Source: Burkholderiaceae bacterium (lineage in GTDB: Bacteria > Pseudomonadota > Gammaproteobacteria > Burkholderiales > Burkholderiaceae_F). From it: a stretch of DNA of 32,244 nt. A model generated the notes under the pieces. The model had not been told where the DNA came from and did no database searches. It was given only the letters and a program-made list of their open reading frames with translations. Both the position numbers and the translations under genes were made by a program. The first letter of the stretch is position 1, and each line of letters opens with the position of its first letter. This document shows, piece by piece, positions 8,948 to 17,595 of this stretch. The DNA lies in NCBI GenBank assembly GCA_022843955.1, contig JALHMQ010000039.1:1-32244 (forward strand), in the 5' to 3' direction.

Positions 8948-10264
8948 ATGACGTCGCTGCCGCAGGTGCTGACCGTGCCGCCGATCGCGCACGCCGCGGG
9001 CACGGTGATGCTGCCCGGGTCCAAGAGCATGTCCAATCGCGTGCTGCTGCTTGCCGCGCTCGCCTCGGGCACGACCGAACTGATCGGCCTGCTCGATGCC
9101 GACGACACCCGGGTCATGCTCAAGGCGCTGGCAGCACTCGGCGTATCGATCGAGGCGACGCCCCAGAGCGTGCGCGTGGCCGGGTGCAGCGGCAGCTTTC
9201 CCAACAAGCGGGCGGATCTGTTCCTCGGCAACGCCGGCACGGCGATGCGGCCACTGGCCGCTGCCCTCGCATTTGCGGGCGGTCACTACCAGCTCGACGG
9301 CGTGGCGCGGATGCGCGAGCGGCCGATCGGTGACCTGGTCGACGCGCTCAATGCACTCGGCGCGCGCGTCAGCTGCCTGGGCGAGGCCGGTTATCCGCCG
9401 CTGGCGATCGCCCCTGCAAGACTGGCCGGAGCGGCTGTGCAGATCAAGGGTGACGTCTCCAGCCAGTTCGTCAGCAGCCTGCTGATGGCCGCGCCCCTGA
9501 TCGCGCCGGCCGAGGGCCTGCACATCGACGTGCCCGGTACCCTCATCTCGCAGCCGTATGTTGCGATGACGGTCAAGCTGATGGCGCGCTTCGGCGTGCA
9601 GGTGGTGCAGCACGAGCAGCGCTTCACGGTACCGCGCAGCGAGTACCGGTCACCCGGGCGGCTGCTGGTGGAGGGCGATGCCTCGGGCGCCTCGTACTTT
9701 CTCGCGCTGGGCGCACTGGCGCGCGGCCCGGTGCGCGTGCTGGGGGTGGGGCGCGACAGCGTGCAGGGTGACGTTGCGTTCACCGACCTGCTGACCGCGA
9801 TGGGCGCACGCGTTGAACTGGGTGCCGACTGGATCGAAGCATCCGCCACGCAGCCGCTGCACGCGATCGACTATGACTGCACGCAGATTCCGGACGCCGC
9901 CATGACCGCTGCCGTGCTCGGCTGCTTCGCGCAGGGCCGTACGCGACTCACCGGCATTGGCTCATGGCGGGTCAAGGAGACAGACCGCATCGCTGCAATG
10001 GCGACCGAGTTGCGCAAGCTCGGCGCTCAGGTCGACGAGGGACCGGACTGGCTTGCCGTGCACGGGCCCACCCAATGGCGCGAAGCCGCGGTCGACACCT
10101 ACGACGATCACCGCATGGCAATGTGCTGCGCCTTGGTGGCCGCAGGTGGCGTGCCGGTGCACGTGCGCGATCCGCAGTGCGTGGGCAAGACGTTTCCCGA
10201 CTTCTTCAGCCGACTTGCGGCGCTGGTGAACCCGCCGGTGGCACCGACGCTTCCGACGGGCTGA
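8948..10264 (+). CDS. aroA: 3-phosphoshikimate 1-carboxyvinyltransferase (EPSP synthase), class I
   Basis: EPSP synthase transfers enolpyruvate from PEP to shikimate-3-phosphate; it is the sixth step of the shikimate pathway and the glyphosate target. Seen are LPGSKSMSNR (22-31), LFLGNAGTAMRPLAAAL (91-107), RERPIGDLVDALNALGA, the DVSSQFVSSLL loop, GSWRVKETDRIAAM and DTYDDHRMAM. The intact NAGTAMRP element is the glyphosate-sensitive class I form. ATG 8948 is chosen because GGTGAG lies 7 bases upstream. In-frame GTGs at 8930 and 8936 inside the end of tyrA are alternatives adding 6 or 4 residues. Its last 59 bases overlap a gene on the other strand. Confidence 0.96.
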   Translation: MTSLPQVLTVPPIAHAAGTVMLPGSKSMSNRVLLLAALASGTTELIGLLDADDTRVMLKALAALGVSIEATPQSVRVAGCSGSFPNKRADLFLGNAGTAMRPLAAALAFAGGHYQLDGVARMRERPIGDLVDALNALGARVSCLGEAGYPPLAIAPARLAGAAVQIKGDVSSQFVSSLLMAAPLIAPAEGLHIDVPGTLISQPYVAMTVKLMARFGVQVVQHEQRFTVPRSEYRSPGRLLVEGDASGASYFLALGALARGPVRVLGVGRDSVQGDVAFTDLLTAMGARVELGADWIEASATQPLHAIDYDCTQIPDAAMTAAVLGCFAQGRTRLTGIGSWRVKETDRIAAMATELRKLGAQVDEGPDWLAVHGPTQWREAAVDTYDDHRMAMCCALVAAGGVPVHVRDPQCVGKTFPDFFSRLAALVNPPVAPTLPTG

Positions 10265-10469
10265 CGCGATGAAAGCCCGGCATGAAGCGCGCCCATGCCC
10301 GCTCGTGCAGCAGGTAGGCGACGGTATTCGCGGCTGGTTCGATGAGTGCGATGGCGCTGGCGACCCCCAGGCTGCCGGTCAGCAGATAGGCGACGATGAA
10401 CGCCACGGTGAAGTGCACGGCGGCAAAGGTGCCGGTCTTGGCAAGGCTGAGCGAGAACGGGATGCGCAT
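10206..10469 (-). CDS. Small membrane protein, DUF2061 family
   Basis: An 87-residue protein with a KTGTFAAVHFTVAFIVAYLLTGS segment (about 11-33) and IALIEPAANTVAYLLHERAW (about 40-59). This matches the two-helix DUF2061 pattern (KT.TF...H...AF..AYLLTG, then EP..NT.AY..HE..W). Function is unknown; two membrane helices are likely. A proper ribosome site, AGGAG 8 bases before the ATG, supports the start and argues that this is a real gene, not a shadow of aroA. Its 3' end runs 59 bases into the 3' end of aroA in antisense. It is divergent from cmk, with 68 bases between the two starts, and so interrupts the aroA-cmk linkage. Confidence 0.85.
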   Translation of the reverse strand: MRIPFSLSLAKTGTFAAVHFTVAFIVAYLLTGSLGVASAIALIEPAANTVAYLLHERAWARFMPGFHRVSPSEASVPPAGSPAPQVG

Positions 10470-10537
10470 GAGAATGACTCCTGTTTGTGGGGTCGGACTT
10501 TAGGCCGCGCCGCGCGAAATTCAATTTGGTTGTCGCA

Positions 10538-11218
10538 ATGGAACCGATAGCGAGAGACAAAGGGACGGCGCCGGTGATTGCCATCGATGGCCCGACCGCC
10601 TCAGGCAAGGGAACCGTGGCGCAGCGCGTGGCCAAGGCGCTGGGGTTTCACTATCTGGACAGTGGAGCGCTCTACCGCCTGGTGGCCCTCAAAGCCGTGC
10701 GCCAGCGCGTGGCGGCAGACGCGGCGACCGAACTGGCGGCGCTGGCGGCCGGCCTGCAGCCACACTTCAATGACCGTGTCGTGCTCGACGGCGAGGATGT
10801 CACCGATGCGATCCGGAGCGAAGACGTGGGGGTCATGGCGTCGCGCATCGCAGTGCAGCCGCAGTTGCGTGCCGCGCTGATGGACCTGCAGCGTCGTTTT
10901 CGCCGTGCGCCCGGGTTGGTGGCCGACGGCCGCGACATGGGAAGCGTCGTGTTCCCGGACGCCGTCCTCAAGGTGTACCTCACCGCGAGCGTGCAAGCGC
11001 GTGCCGATCGACGCCATAAGCAGTTGAGCGATAAGGGCTTTCCGGCTAACATGCGCGCCCTTCTGCAGGACTTGCGGGAGCGTGATGCGCGCGACAGTTC
11101 GCGCGCCGCGTCTCCTCTGAAACCTGCAGAAGGCGCGAAGCTTCTCGATTCCTCCGACCTGCCCATCGATACGGTGGTGAAGCGGATCGTCGACTGGCAT
11201 CGCGGCATGGCCGACTGA
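10538..11218 (+). CDS. cmk: Cytidylate kinase
   Basis: It phosphorylates CMP and dCMP to the diphosphates in the cytoplasm. The 226-residue protein has the P-loop GPTASGKGT (18-26), the LDSGALYR substrate segment, [15 protein letters not shown] and the C-terminal [16 protein letters not shown] element, which are Cmk signatures. The frame is open back to a GTG at 10487, but ATG 10538 places the P-loop about 20 residues in, as in the family. cmk-rpsA is a conserved pair; here 113 bases separate them. Since an antisense gene sits between aroA and cmk, a promoter is expected in the 68 bases upstream, though I could not pick one. Confidence 0.96.
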   Translation: MEPIARDKGTAPVIAIDGPTASGKGTVAQRVAKALGFHYLDSGALYRLVALKAVRQRVAADAATELAALAAGLQPHFNDRVVLDGEDVTDAIRSEDVGVMASRIAVQPQLRAALMDLQRRFRRAPGLVADGRDMGSVVFPDAVLKVYLTASVQARADRRHKQLSDKGFPANMRALLQDLRERDARDSSRAASPLKPAEGAKLLDSSDLPIDTVVKRIVDWHRGMAD

Positions 11219-11331
11219 GCGGGACATCGACTCGGTAGGCAGTGCACCCCGGTGTCGTCCGTGTCCATGCATGGGCGGCGTGTCCAACTCCACCTGCGCG
11301 CAAAGCGTGGGTGAGACCTGAAAGTCATTGC

Positions 11332-13044
11332 ATGTCTTCCGTTGCAACGCAAACAAAGGCCGCCCCTGCGGCCGGTGCTGAATCCTTTGCCGCCCTGTTC
11401 GAGGAAAGCCTCAACCGGCAAGAGATGAAACAGGGTGAAGTGATCACTGCTGAAGTGGTCCGAGTGGATTACAACTTCGTCGTCGTGAATGCCGGTCTGA
11501 AGTCCGAGGCCTACATCCCGATCGAGGAGTTCAAGAACGACGTCGGCGTACTCGACGTGAAGCCAGGCGACTTTGTCTCCGTGGCCATCGAGTCGCTCGA
11601 GAACGGTTACGGCGACACCATCCTGTCGCGTGACAAGGCCAAGCGCCTGGCGGCCTGGATGAACCTGGAGCGGGCGCTGGAAAACGGCGAACTCGTCACC
11701 GGCACCATCACCGGCAAGGTCAAGGGCGGCCTCACGGTCATGACCAACGGCATCCGTGCGTTCCTGCCGGGCTCGCTGGTCGACATGCGTCCGGTCAAGG
11801 ACACCACGCCGTACGAAGGCAAGACCCTCGAATTCAAGGTCATCAAGCTCGACCGCAAACGCAACAACGTGGTGATGAGCCGCCGCGCCGTGGTCGAGGC
11901 CAGCATGGGCGAAGAGCGCGCCAAGCTGCTCGAGACACTGCGCGAAGGCGCCATTGTCAAGGGCACGGTCAAGAACATCACCGATTACGGCGCGTTCGTG
12001 GACCTGGGCGGCATCGACGGCCTGCTGCACATTACTGATCTCGCCTGGCGCCGCGTGCGTCACCCGAGCGAGGTGGTGCAGGTCGGTCAGGAGTTGACGG
12101 CCAAGGTGCTGAAGTTCGACCAGGAGAAGAACCGCGTCTCGCTCGGCGTGAAGCAGCTGGGTGAAGACCCGTGGGTCGGCCTGGGTCGCCGTTATCCGCA
12201 GAGCACGCGGTTGTTCGGCAAGGTCACCAACATCACCGACTACGGTTCGTTTGTCGAGATCGAGGCCGGCATCGAGGGTCTGGTGCACGTGTCCGAGATG
12301 GACTGGACCAACAAGAACGTCGACCCGAAGAAGGTCGTGCAGCTGGGCGACGAAGTCGAGGTCATGGTGCTGGAGATCGACGAGGACCGTCGCCGCATCT
12401 CGCTCGGCATGAAGCAGTGCCGCCCGAATCCGTGGGACGACTTCTCGATCTCGCACAAGAAGGGCGACAAGGTGAAGGGCCAGATCAAGTCGATCACCGA
12501 CTTCGGCGTCTTCATCGGCTTGAACGGCGGCATCGACGGCCTGGTGCATCTGTCCGACCTGTCGTGGAACGAGCCGGGCGAAGAGGCCGTGCGCAAGTAC
12601 AAGAAGGGCGACGAAATCGAGGCCGTGGTGCTGGCGATCGACACCGAGCGCGAGCGGATTTCGCTGGGCGTCAAGCAAATGGGGGGTGATCCGTTCACCA
12701 ACTATGCCGGCGCCCACGAAAAGGGCCAGGTCATCACCGGCACCGTCAAGAGCGTGGATGCCAAGGGTGCCGTGGTCAGCCTGGGCGGCGACGTCGAAGG
12801 CTATCTGCGCGCCTCGGAAATCTCGCCCGACCGCGTCGAGGATGCCCGCACGCACCTGAAGGAAGGCGAGTCGGTGACGGCAATGATCATCAACGTCGAT
12901 CGCAAGACCCGCAACATCAACCTCTCGGTCAAGGCGCGTGACAACGCCGAGACCGCCGAGCAGATGCAGCGGATCCAGGCCGACGCCCAGACCGGGACCA
13001 CCAACCTCGGTGCCTTGCTCAAGGCCAAGCTCGACAGTCGCTAG
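11332..13044 (+). CDS. rpsA: 30S ribosomal protein S1
   Basis: S1 binds mRNA leaders on the 30S platform and helps unfold them. Six S1 (OB-fold) repeats can be counted. The first two, which dock to the ribosome, are divergent (starting near [15 protein letters not shown] and [15 protein letters not shown]). Repeats 3-6 are of the RNA-binding type, three with the ITDYG/ITDFG signature ([30 protein letters not shown]) and the last divergent ([10 protein letters not shown]). ATG 11332 (570 residues) is chosen over an upstream in-frame ATG at 11266 and the frame's opening GTG at 11242, because S1 proteins begin just before the [11 protein letters not shown] segment. No strong Shine-Dalgarno sequence precedes it, as in E. 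coli rpsA, where S1 autoregulates through its leader. Confidence 0.97.
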   Translation: MSSVATQTKAAPAAGAESFAALFEESLNRQEMKQGEVITAEVVRVDYNFVVVNAGLKSEAYIPIEEFKNDVGVLDVKPGDFVSVAIESLENGYGDTILSRDKAKRLAAWMNLERALENGELVTGTITGKVKGGLTVMTNGIRAFLPGSLVDMRPVKDTTPYEGKTLEFKVIKLDRKRNNVVMSRRAVVEASMGEERAKLLETLREGAIVKGTVKNITDYGAFVDLGGIDGLLHITDLAWRRVRHPSEVVQVGQELTAKVLKFDQEKNRVSLGVKQLGEDPWVGLGRRYPQSTRLFGKVTNITDYGSFVEIEAGIEGLVHVSEMDWTNKNVDPKKVVQLGDEVEVMVLEIDEDRRRISLGMKQCRPNPWDDFSISHKKGDKVKGQIKSITDFGVFIGLNGGIDGLVHLSDLSWNEPGEEAVRKYKKGDEIEAVVLAIDTERERISLGVKQMGGDPFTNYAGAHEKGQVITGTVKSVDAKGAVVSLGGDVEGYLRASEISPDRVEDARTHLKEGESVTAMIINVDRKTRNINLSVKARDNAETAEQMQRIQADAQTGTTNLGALLKAKLDSR

Positions 13045-13096
13045 ATCGCGGGCCGACAAGCAGGCGAGCGCCGTCGTGAAGGAAGACGAAAAGACG

Positions 13097-13414
13097 ATGA
13101 CCAAGTCGGAACTGATTGCGCGCCTCGCGGAGCGCAATCAGCGACTGGTCGCGCGCGACGCCGACGAAGCGGTCAAGACCATCCTCGATGCCATGAGCGC
13201 CGCCCTGGCGGAGGGCAATCGCATCGAAATTCGCGGCTTTGGCAGCTTTGCGCTCAACTACCGACCACCGCGCGTCGGCCGTAATCCGAAGTCGGGGGAG
13301 CGGGTGCCGGTGCCGGCCAAGCACGTGCCGCATTTCAAGGCCGGCAAGGAACTGCGCGAACGGGTCGACGGCACCGCTGGAAACGGCATGCCGACCGAAG
13401 CGGTCGACAGCTAA
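13097..13414 (+). CDS. ihfB: Integration host factor subunit beta
   Basis: IHF-beta is the DNA-bending partner of IHF-alpha, acting in replication, recombination and sigma54 promoters. The 105-residue product starts [14 protein letters not shown] and carries the beta-arm signature [10 protein letters not shown] (61-70) with the intercalating proline P64, and [10 protein letters not shown] (48-57). Presence of the beta-type MTKSELI start and position after rpsA identify the beta subunit. The tail beyond residue 92 is a short hydrophilic extension. It lies 52 bases after rpsA and is followed within 30 bases by a strong terminator, marking the end of the supraoperon. Confidence 0.95.
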   Translation: MTKSELIARLAERNQRLVARDADEAVKTILDAMSAALAEGNRIEIRGFGSFALNYRPPRVGRNPKSGERVPVPAKHVPHFKAGKELRERVDGTAGNGMPTEAVDS

Positions 13415-13443
13415 GCGTCATCGCCAGCATGGATGCATTCCCG

Positions 13444-13471
13444 GCCCCGCACCTGCGGGGCTTTTGTTTTT
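13444..13471 (+). terminator. Intrinsic terminator after ihfB
   Basis: A perfect 7-bp stem, GCCCCGC (13444-13450) with GCGGGGC (13455-13461), closes an ACCT loop and is followed by TTTTGTTTTT. It lies 30 bases after the ihfB stop and ends the cmk-rpsA-ihfB unit. Confidence 0.9.
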
Positions 13472-13548
13472 GGGCGGCCGCGAGGCGGCAACGCGCCTTG
13501 CGGCGGCGCCTTTAGAATGGCTTCATTGCATCTTCTGCGCCCGTGCCC

Positions 13549-13902
13549 ATGCAACTGCTTGGCTGGTTGATCCGTCTTGCGTTCTTCGCCCTGGTGCTGT
13601 GGTTCGCGCTAAAGAACACCACGCCGGTACCGCTGCGACTGACAGAGACCGTGGGCTGGGATGGCGTGCCGCTGATCCTGATCATTCTGGGCTGCATGGT
13701 GGTGGGCGTGTTGGCCGGCGCGGCGGCGCTCGCGCCCAAGGTGTTCCGGCTGCGGCGCCAGGTTGCCGCACTGTCGAACCAGGCCAGTCGCGCCAAGGTC
13801 GCCGAGGCTGCGGCCGAGCGATACAACGATCAACTTGCCAATGCCGCGCGCAATGCCGGCGCCGTCGGGCAGCTCGACGCCGACACGCAGTTCCCGCGCT
13901 GA
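13549..13902 (+). CDS. lapA: LPS assembly protein A domain protein (LapA/YciS)
   Basis: A small inner-membrane protein of about 117 residues with two hydrophobic helices (LLGWLIRLAFFALVLWFAL near the start, then VPLILIILGCMVVGVLAGAAAL) followed by a hydrophilic, probably coiled-coil tail (RLRRQVAALSNQASRAKVAEAAAERYND). This is the LapA/DUF1049 layout. LapA works with LapB in controlling LpxC turnover and LPS synthesis. ATG 13549 is chosen; a GTG two codons earlier (13543) is possible. lapB follows after 9 bases, which confirms the assignment. Confidence 0.88.
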   Translation: MQLLGWLIRLAFFALVLWFALKNTTPVPLRLTETVGWDGVPLILIILGCMVVGVLAGAAALAPKVFRLRRQVAALSNQASRAKVAEAAAERYNDQLANAARNAGAVGQLDADTQFPR

Positions 13903-13911
13903 GCCGGGCGA

Positions 13912-15087
13912 ATGTTCGAACTCGAACCGTGGCACCTGTTGTTCCTGCCGCTCGTTTTCGCGGTGGGCTGGTTTGCACGCGGTTTCGAGGCGCGGGTGCG
14001 CACTGCCGATCAGGGGGGGACACCTCTGTCGGTCTTCCGCGGCGTCAATCTCCTGTTGAACGAGCAGCCGGACAAGGCCATCGATTCATTCATCGAGGTG
14101 GTGAAGCTCGATCCAGAGACGATCGAACTGCACTACGCCCTGGGCAATCTGTTTCGGCGCCGGGGTGAGATCGATCGCGCGGTGCGCATCCACACCCATC
14201 TGCTCAATCGCGCCGATCTGCCTGTCAAGGAGCGCTCCAATGCGCTCGCCGAACTCGGTCAGGATTACTTGAAGGGCGGCCTGCTCGATCGCGCCGAAGA
14301 GGCCTTCGTCCGCTTGCTCGACGATCAAGCGCATCGCTTCGCCGCGCTGCGTGCGCTGCTGCGCATCTACCAGATGGAGCGCGAGTGGCTGAAGGCGATC
14401 GACTGCGCCCGTCGCCTCGAGCGCGAGGCAGGCGAGGCGCACCATGTGTCGATCGCGCACTTCTACTGCGAATTGGCGGACAAGGCGATCGCCAAGGGGG
14501 AACTGGCCGATGCCCAGCAGTATCTGGACGAAGCGCTGGTCTCTGATCGCCGTTCGATGCGCGCCACGGTGCTGGCAGGCGACCTGGCCGCCAAGCGAGG
14601 GCAGCACGACGACGCCGTCAAGCACTGGCTGCGGCTGGAAGGCTTGGCACCCGAGTACGTCACGCTCGTCGCTGACCGATTGTCGCTGGCCATGGATGCC
14701 GCAGGACGCCGCACGGAGGCGCTCAATCTCCTGCGCCGCAGCCTGCTCGATTCGCCCAGCGTGGACATGCTTGAGGTGGTCTACAAGCGCGTCGCCGACT
14801 GGGAAGGGGCGGGCCCGGCCGAGGCGCTGCTGCGCGACGAACTCAAGCGACACCCGTCGCTCCTCGGATTCGAAAAGCTGCTCGCGCTGCGCAGTGCTGC
14901 GGTCAAGGGCGATCCTGAGCTCGACCTGCTGCGCAACCTGATCCATTCACAAACGCGCAAGCTGGCCCGCTATCGCTGCAGCAAGTGCGGCTTCCGCGCG
15001 CGGGAGTTCCACTGGCAGTGCCCCGGGTGCACGAGTTGGGACAGCTATCCGCCGCGGCGGATAGAGGAACTGGATGCCGCCGGCTGA
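13912..15087 (+). CDS. lapB: LPS assembly protein B, TPR plus rubredoxin-type zinc domain
   Basis: LapB (YciM) is anchored in the inner membrane and brings the FtsH protease to LpxC, setting the level of lipopolysaccharide synthesis. The 391-residue product has an N-terminal membrane helix (LLFLPLVFAVGWFARGF), a series of tetratricopeptide repeats (about 45-330, e.g. LHYALGNLFRRRGEIDRAV) and a C-terminal rubredoxin-like metal site with cysteines 356, 359, 370 and 373 (CSKC and CPGC). All elements needed for function are present. It follows lapA by 9 bases and precedes the HhH protein by 8. Confidence 0.95.
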   Translation: MFELEPWHLLFLPLVFAVGWFARGFEARVRTADQGGTPLSVFRGVNLLLNEQPDKAIDSFIEVVKLDPETIELHYALGNLFRRRGEIDRAVRIHTHLLNRADLPVKERSNALAELGQDYLKGGLLDRAEEAFVRLLDDQAHRFAALRALLRIYQMEREWLKAIDCARRLEREAGEAHHVSIAHFYCELADKAIAKGELADAQQYLDEALVSDRRSMRATVLAGDLAAKRGQHDDAVKHWLRLEGLAPEYVTLVADRLSLAMDAAGRRTEALNLLRRSLLDSPSVDMLEVVYKRVADWEGAGPAEALLRDELKRHPSLLGFEKLLALRSAAVKGDPELDLLRNLIHSQTRKLARYRCSKCGFRAREFHWQCPGCTSWDSYPPRRIEELDAAG

Positions 15088-15095
15088 GGGGTGAG

Positions 15096-15395
15096 ATGCG
15101 ACGGCTCCTGGTTTTGATTGCTGCGTTGTTGCCGTTTCTCGCGCAGGCCCTCGAGATCAACGAGGCGAACCGCGCGCAGCTCGAACAACTCGACGGCATT
15201 GGCGTGGTACTGGCGGACAAGATGCTGGTGGAACGAAGCAAGGCACCGTTCGCCGGCTGGGCCGACCTGCGCAAGCGCGTCAAGGGCATCAGCGGCAAGC
15301 GCGTCCAGCAGTGGCAGTCTCGCGGCGTGACCGTCAATGGCGAGCGCGGTACGTTCACCGCGGTCGCGCCCAAGGCGAAGGAACCGGGCAAGTGA
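15096..15395 (+). CDS. Secreted helix-hairpin-helix protein, ComEA-like
   Basis: A 99-residue protein with a signal peptide (MRRLLVLIAALLPFLAQA, cut before LEIN). One helix-hairpin-helix DNA-binding module follows (about 20-75: INEANRAQLEQLDGIG, then FAGWADLRKRVKGIS). The 'IN.A....L..L.GIG' pattern is the ComEA/HhH3 signature. ComEA binds incoming DNA in the periplasm during natural transformation in competent bacteria. Many betaproteobacteria carry such short single-domain forms, so a role in DNA uptake is possible but inferred. ATG 15096 has a good GGGGTGAG ribosome site. Its stop overlaps the cysM GTG start. Confidence 0.88.
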   Translation: MRRLLVLIAALLPFLAQALEINEANRAQLEQLDGIGVVLADKMLVERSKAPFAGWADLRKRVKGISGKRVQQWQSRGVTVNGERGTFTAVAPKAKEPGK

Positions 15396-16330
15396 GTGAT
15401 CGATCATTGCCCGTTGCGCTGCCGACCATCGACGCCACCATAGGCAATACGCCGTTGGTGCGGTTGCAGAGATTGCCCGGGACCGACAACCTGCGGCGTG
15501 GCAACCTGGTCTTGGGCAAGCTGGAGGGGAACAATCCGGGCGGCTCGGTCAAGGACCGGCCCGCCCACTCGATGATCCTGCGCGCCGAGGAGCGCGGTGA
15601 GATCAAGCCAGGCGATCGGCTGATCGAGGCTACCAGCGGCAACACCGGCATCGCGTTGGCGATGATCGCGGCGATGAAGGGCTACCGGATGACCCTCATC
15701 ATGCCGGACGACCTCTCCGCCGAGCGTCGCGCGAGCATGACCGCGTACGGCGCGGAACTGATCCTCACGCCGGCCAAGGGCGACGGCAAGTCGACCGGCA
15801 TGGAGTTCGCGCGCGACCTGGCGATGGCCATGCAGTCACGCGGCGAGGGGAAGGTGCTCGACCAGTTCGCCAACCCCGACAACCCGCGCGCGCACTACGA
15901 GACGACAGGCCCCGAAATCTGGCGCGACACCAGCGGCCGCATCACGCACTTCGTCAGCGCCATGGGCACCACCGGCACCATCATGGGCGTGAGCCGCTAT
16001 CTCAAGGAAGCGAATCCAGCGGTGCAGATCGTCGGCGCGCAGCCGTCGGAAGGATCGAGGATCCCGGGCATCCGCAAGTGGCCCGAGGCCTACCTGCCGA
16101 AGATCTATGACGTCTCACGCGTCGACCGCATCGAGCCGGTGTCGCAGTCCGATGCCGAGCACATGGCGCGCCGCCTGGCTGCAGAAGAGGGCATCTTCTG
16201 CGGCATCTCCGCTGCCGGCGCCTGCGTGATCGCGCTGCGCATTGCGGCCGAATCGGAGAACGCGACGATTGTCTTCATCGTCTGCGATCGCGGCGATCGC
16301 TATCTTTCGACCGGCGTGTTCCCCGTCTAA
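15392..16330 (+). CDS. cysM: Cysteine synthase B (O-acetylserine sulfhydrylase B)
   Basis: A PLP enzyme making cysteine from O-acetylserine and sulfide or thiosulfate. The 312-residue product shows EGNNPGGSVKDRPA with the PLP lysine K54, TSGNTGIALAM, the GTTGTIMG phosphate cradle, and EGIFCGISAAGA. The NNPGGSVKDRP form is typical of CysM rather than CysK. I take the GTG at 15392 as start: it overlaps the TGA of the preceding gene (GTGA), a classic coupling arrangement. A longer in-frame start at 15311 would lie inside that gene. It ends 54 bases before a convergent gene. Confidence 0.95.
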   Translation: MSDRSLPVALPTIDATIGNTPLVRLQRLPGTDNLRRGNLVLGKLEGNNPGGSVKDRPAHSMILRAEERGEIKPGDRLIEATSGNTGIALAMIAAMKGYRMTLIMPDDLSAERRASMTAYGAELILTPAKGDGKSTGMEFARDLAMAMQSRGEGKVLDQFANPDNPRAHYETTGPEIWRDTSGRITHFVSAMGTTGTIMGVSRYLKEANPAVQIVGAQPSEGSRIPGIRKWPEAYLPKIYDVSRVDRIEPVSQSDAEHMARRLAAEEGIFCGISAAGACVIALRIAAESENATIVFIVCDRGDRYLSTGVFPV

Positions 16331-16384
16331 GGTGACTCTGCGCGCTCAGGTCGCGTGCGCGGGCAGAACGGTTCATGCGACGCG

Positions 16385-17041
16385 TCATGGGCGATACGGA
16401 CGGTCAAGCCGGCCCGTAAGTCCGGACGCAGCACGCTCCAGCAGGCGCGCAAATCCCTCGCTGCTGTTGCCGAACGTGAGTTCGGCGCCAATCACGAACA
16501 GGTCCGCCGTCCGCCATGGCTTGTAGCGCTCGAAGTAGGCGAGCTCAACCATCACGTAGCGATCCCAGTCCGCGTGCTTTGCGCCGTCGCGCGCTGCAAC
16601 TCGATGCATGCGGCTGCGGGCGTGCCCGTCGACAAACACGCGCAGTGGCGGGGTCGGGAACCGCAGCGCGTGCGCGCCGATACCATCGACGATCAGAATC
16701 GGCTTCGGCTGCACTTCGACCTCGGTCTGCAATTTGTGAGTCTCCCAGTCGATGGCGGCGTACCGCGCTGGCTGGCCGAGTGCGAGCGCGATGGCGGTGG
16801 CCTGCAGCGCAGACCACCGCCGGTAGCTCAACGGACTCGCGGGCTCGATGAGGCCGCCGTCCGGCTGCTGAAAATCGTCGGTCTCCAGTGACGCTGCGCC
16901 CGTGCGCACTGCCAGCGCCTGCGCCAGCGTCGACTTGCCGCAGCAGCCGAACCCATCGATCGCGACAATGGCGACTGCCTGCTTGTGTCGCTGCTCAAGC
17001 ATTCGTTGTGCGAGCAGGTCGGCCAGCGAGTCAAACGACAT
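16385..17041 (-). CDS. Uridine-kinase-like P-loop kinase
   Basis: A 218-residue P-loop NTPase with Walker A GFGCCGKST (30-38), a TDDF element (about 54-57) like the substrate-binding DDFY of uridine kinases, a hydrophobic strand ending in a Walker-B-like ILIVDGIGA, and a later arginine-containing RMHRVAARDG lid-like segment. The fold call, nucleoside/phosphotransferase kinase, is solid, but the substrate is not known. The two cysteines inside the P-loop are unusual. Its ATG overlaps the 3' end of the upstream gene by 11 bases, so the pair is translationally coupled and last in a three-gene minus-strand unit. Confidence 0.8.
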   Translation of the reverse strand: MSFDSLADLLAQRMLEQRHKQAVAIVAIDGFGCCGKSTLAQALAVRTGAASLETDDFQQPDGGLIEPASPLSYRRWSALQATAIALALGQPARYAAIDWETHKLQTEVEVQPKPILIVDGIGAHALRFPTPPLRVFVDGHARSRMHRVAARDGAKHADWDRYVMVELAYFERYKPWRTADLFVIGAELTFGNSSEGFARLLERAASGLTGRLDRPYRP

Positions 17042-17591
17042 GGTCGAACCGCTGCCGGGTCGGCACCGACGCTTGCCAGCGCATGACGGCCGCAGGTCGT
17101 TCGAGTCGCACGACCTGAAGGTGTGTGTGCTCTGGCCTGGCGAGGATGGCAGGCCACGCGCGTCGGCGCTGCGGCACCGTCCTGATTGCGTACCACAGCA
17201 GCGGGTCCTTGCCGAAGAACAGAGCCGAAATGCTCTGCTGGTTGCCGTTGCAGATCGGCTCTCGTGAGATCGTCTGTCGCACCACGCGCAGCGTCGCGCG
17301 CCAAAGCGTCAGCGATAGCGGCAGGTCGAGCCAAATGACGGTGTCCGCCCGCGGCCAGATCAGGTCTTGGGCGCTGCTGTAGTTGCCAGCGAGCGCCCAG
17401 AGCGGACGGGACGTCAGGCGATCGACATCGGCGCGAAAGACATCGACGGGCGCTTTTTGCCAACCCGGTCGCCAGAACACATCGTCAAGATCGGTGAACG
17501 GCAGACCCAGGTGACGTTCGATCCACTGGCCGAGCGTCGACTTGCCGCTGCCGCTGGCGCCGATGATGGCAATGCGGTTCGGCGAAGACAT
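17031..17591 (-). CDS. Adenylate-kinase-like P-loop NTPase (FlaR/topology-modulation type)
   Basis: A 186-residue protein beginning RIAIIGASGSGKST (P-loop 11-19). It is followed by FTDLDDVFWRPGWQ, the LD..FW.PGW signature of the family annotated as 'DNA topology modulation protein FlaR', then NYSSAQDLIWPRADTVIWLDLP (Walker-B region). The 'topology modulation' name is historical, and these are better viewed as small-molecule kinases of unknown substrate. It is 4 bases after the preceding gene and overlaps the next by 11, so the three minus-strand genes probably form one transcript. Confidence 0.78.
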   Translation of the reverse strand: MSSPNRIAIIGASGSGKSTLGQWIERHLGLPFTDLDDVFWRPGWQKAPVDVFRADVDRLTSRPLWALAGNYSSAQDLIWPRADTVIWLDLPLSLTLWRATLRVVRQTISREPICNGNQQSISALFFGKDPLLWYAIRTVPQRRRAWPAILARPEHTHLQVVRLERPAAVMRWQASVPTRQRFDHVV

Positions 17592-17595
17592 GGAC

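Noticed and set aside
11264-11278. CCATGCATGG palindrome upstream of rpsA as an S1 autoregulatory site
   Set aside because: Too short and without a loop to support a hairpin; no match to the known rpsA leader could be shown by eye.
10672-13137. An 821-codon minus-strand frame opposite cmk and rpsA
   Set aside because: It mirrors the S1 repeats in antisense and has no start context or domain; shadow frame.
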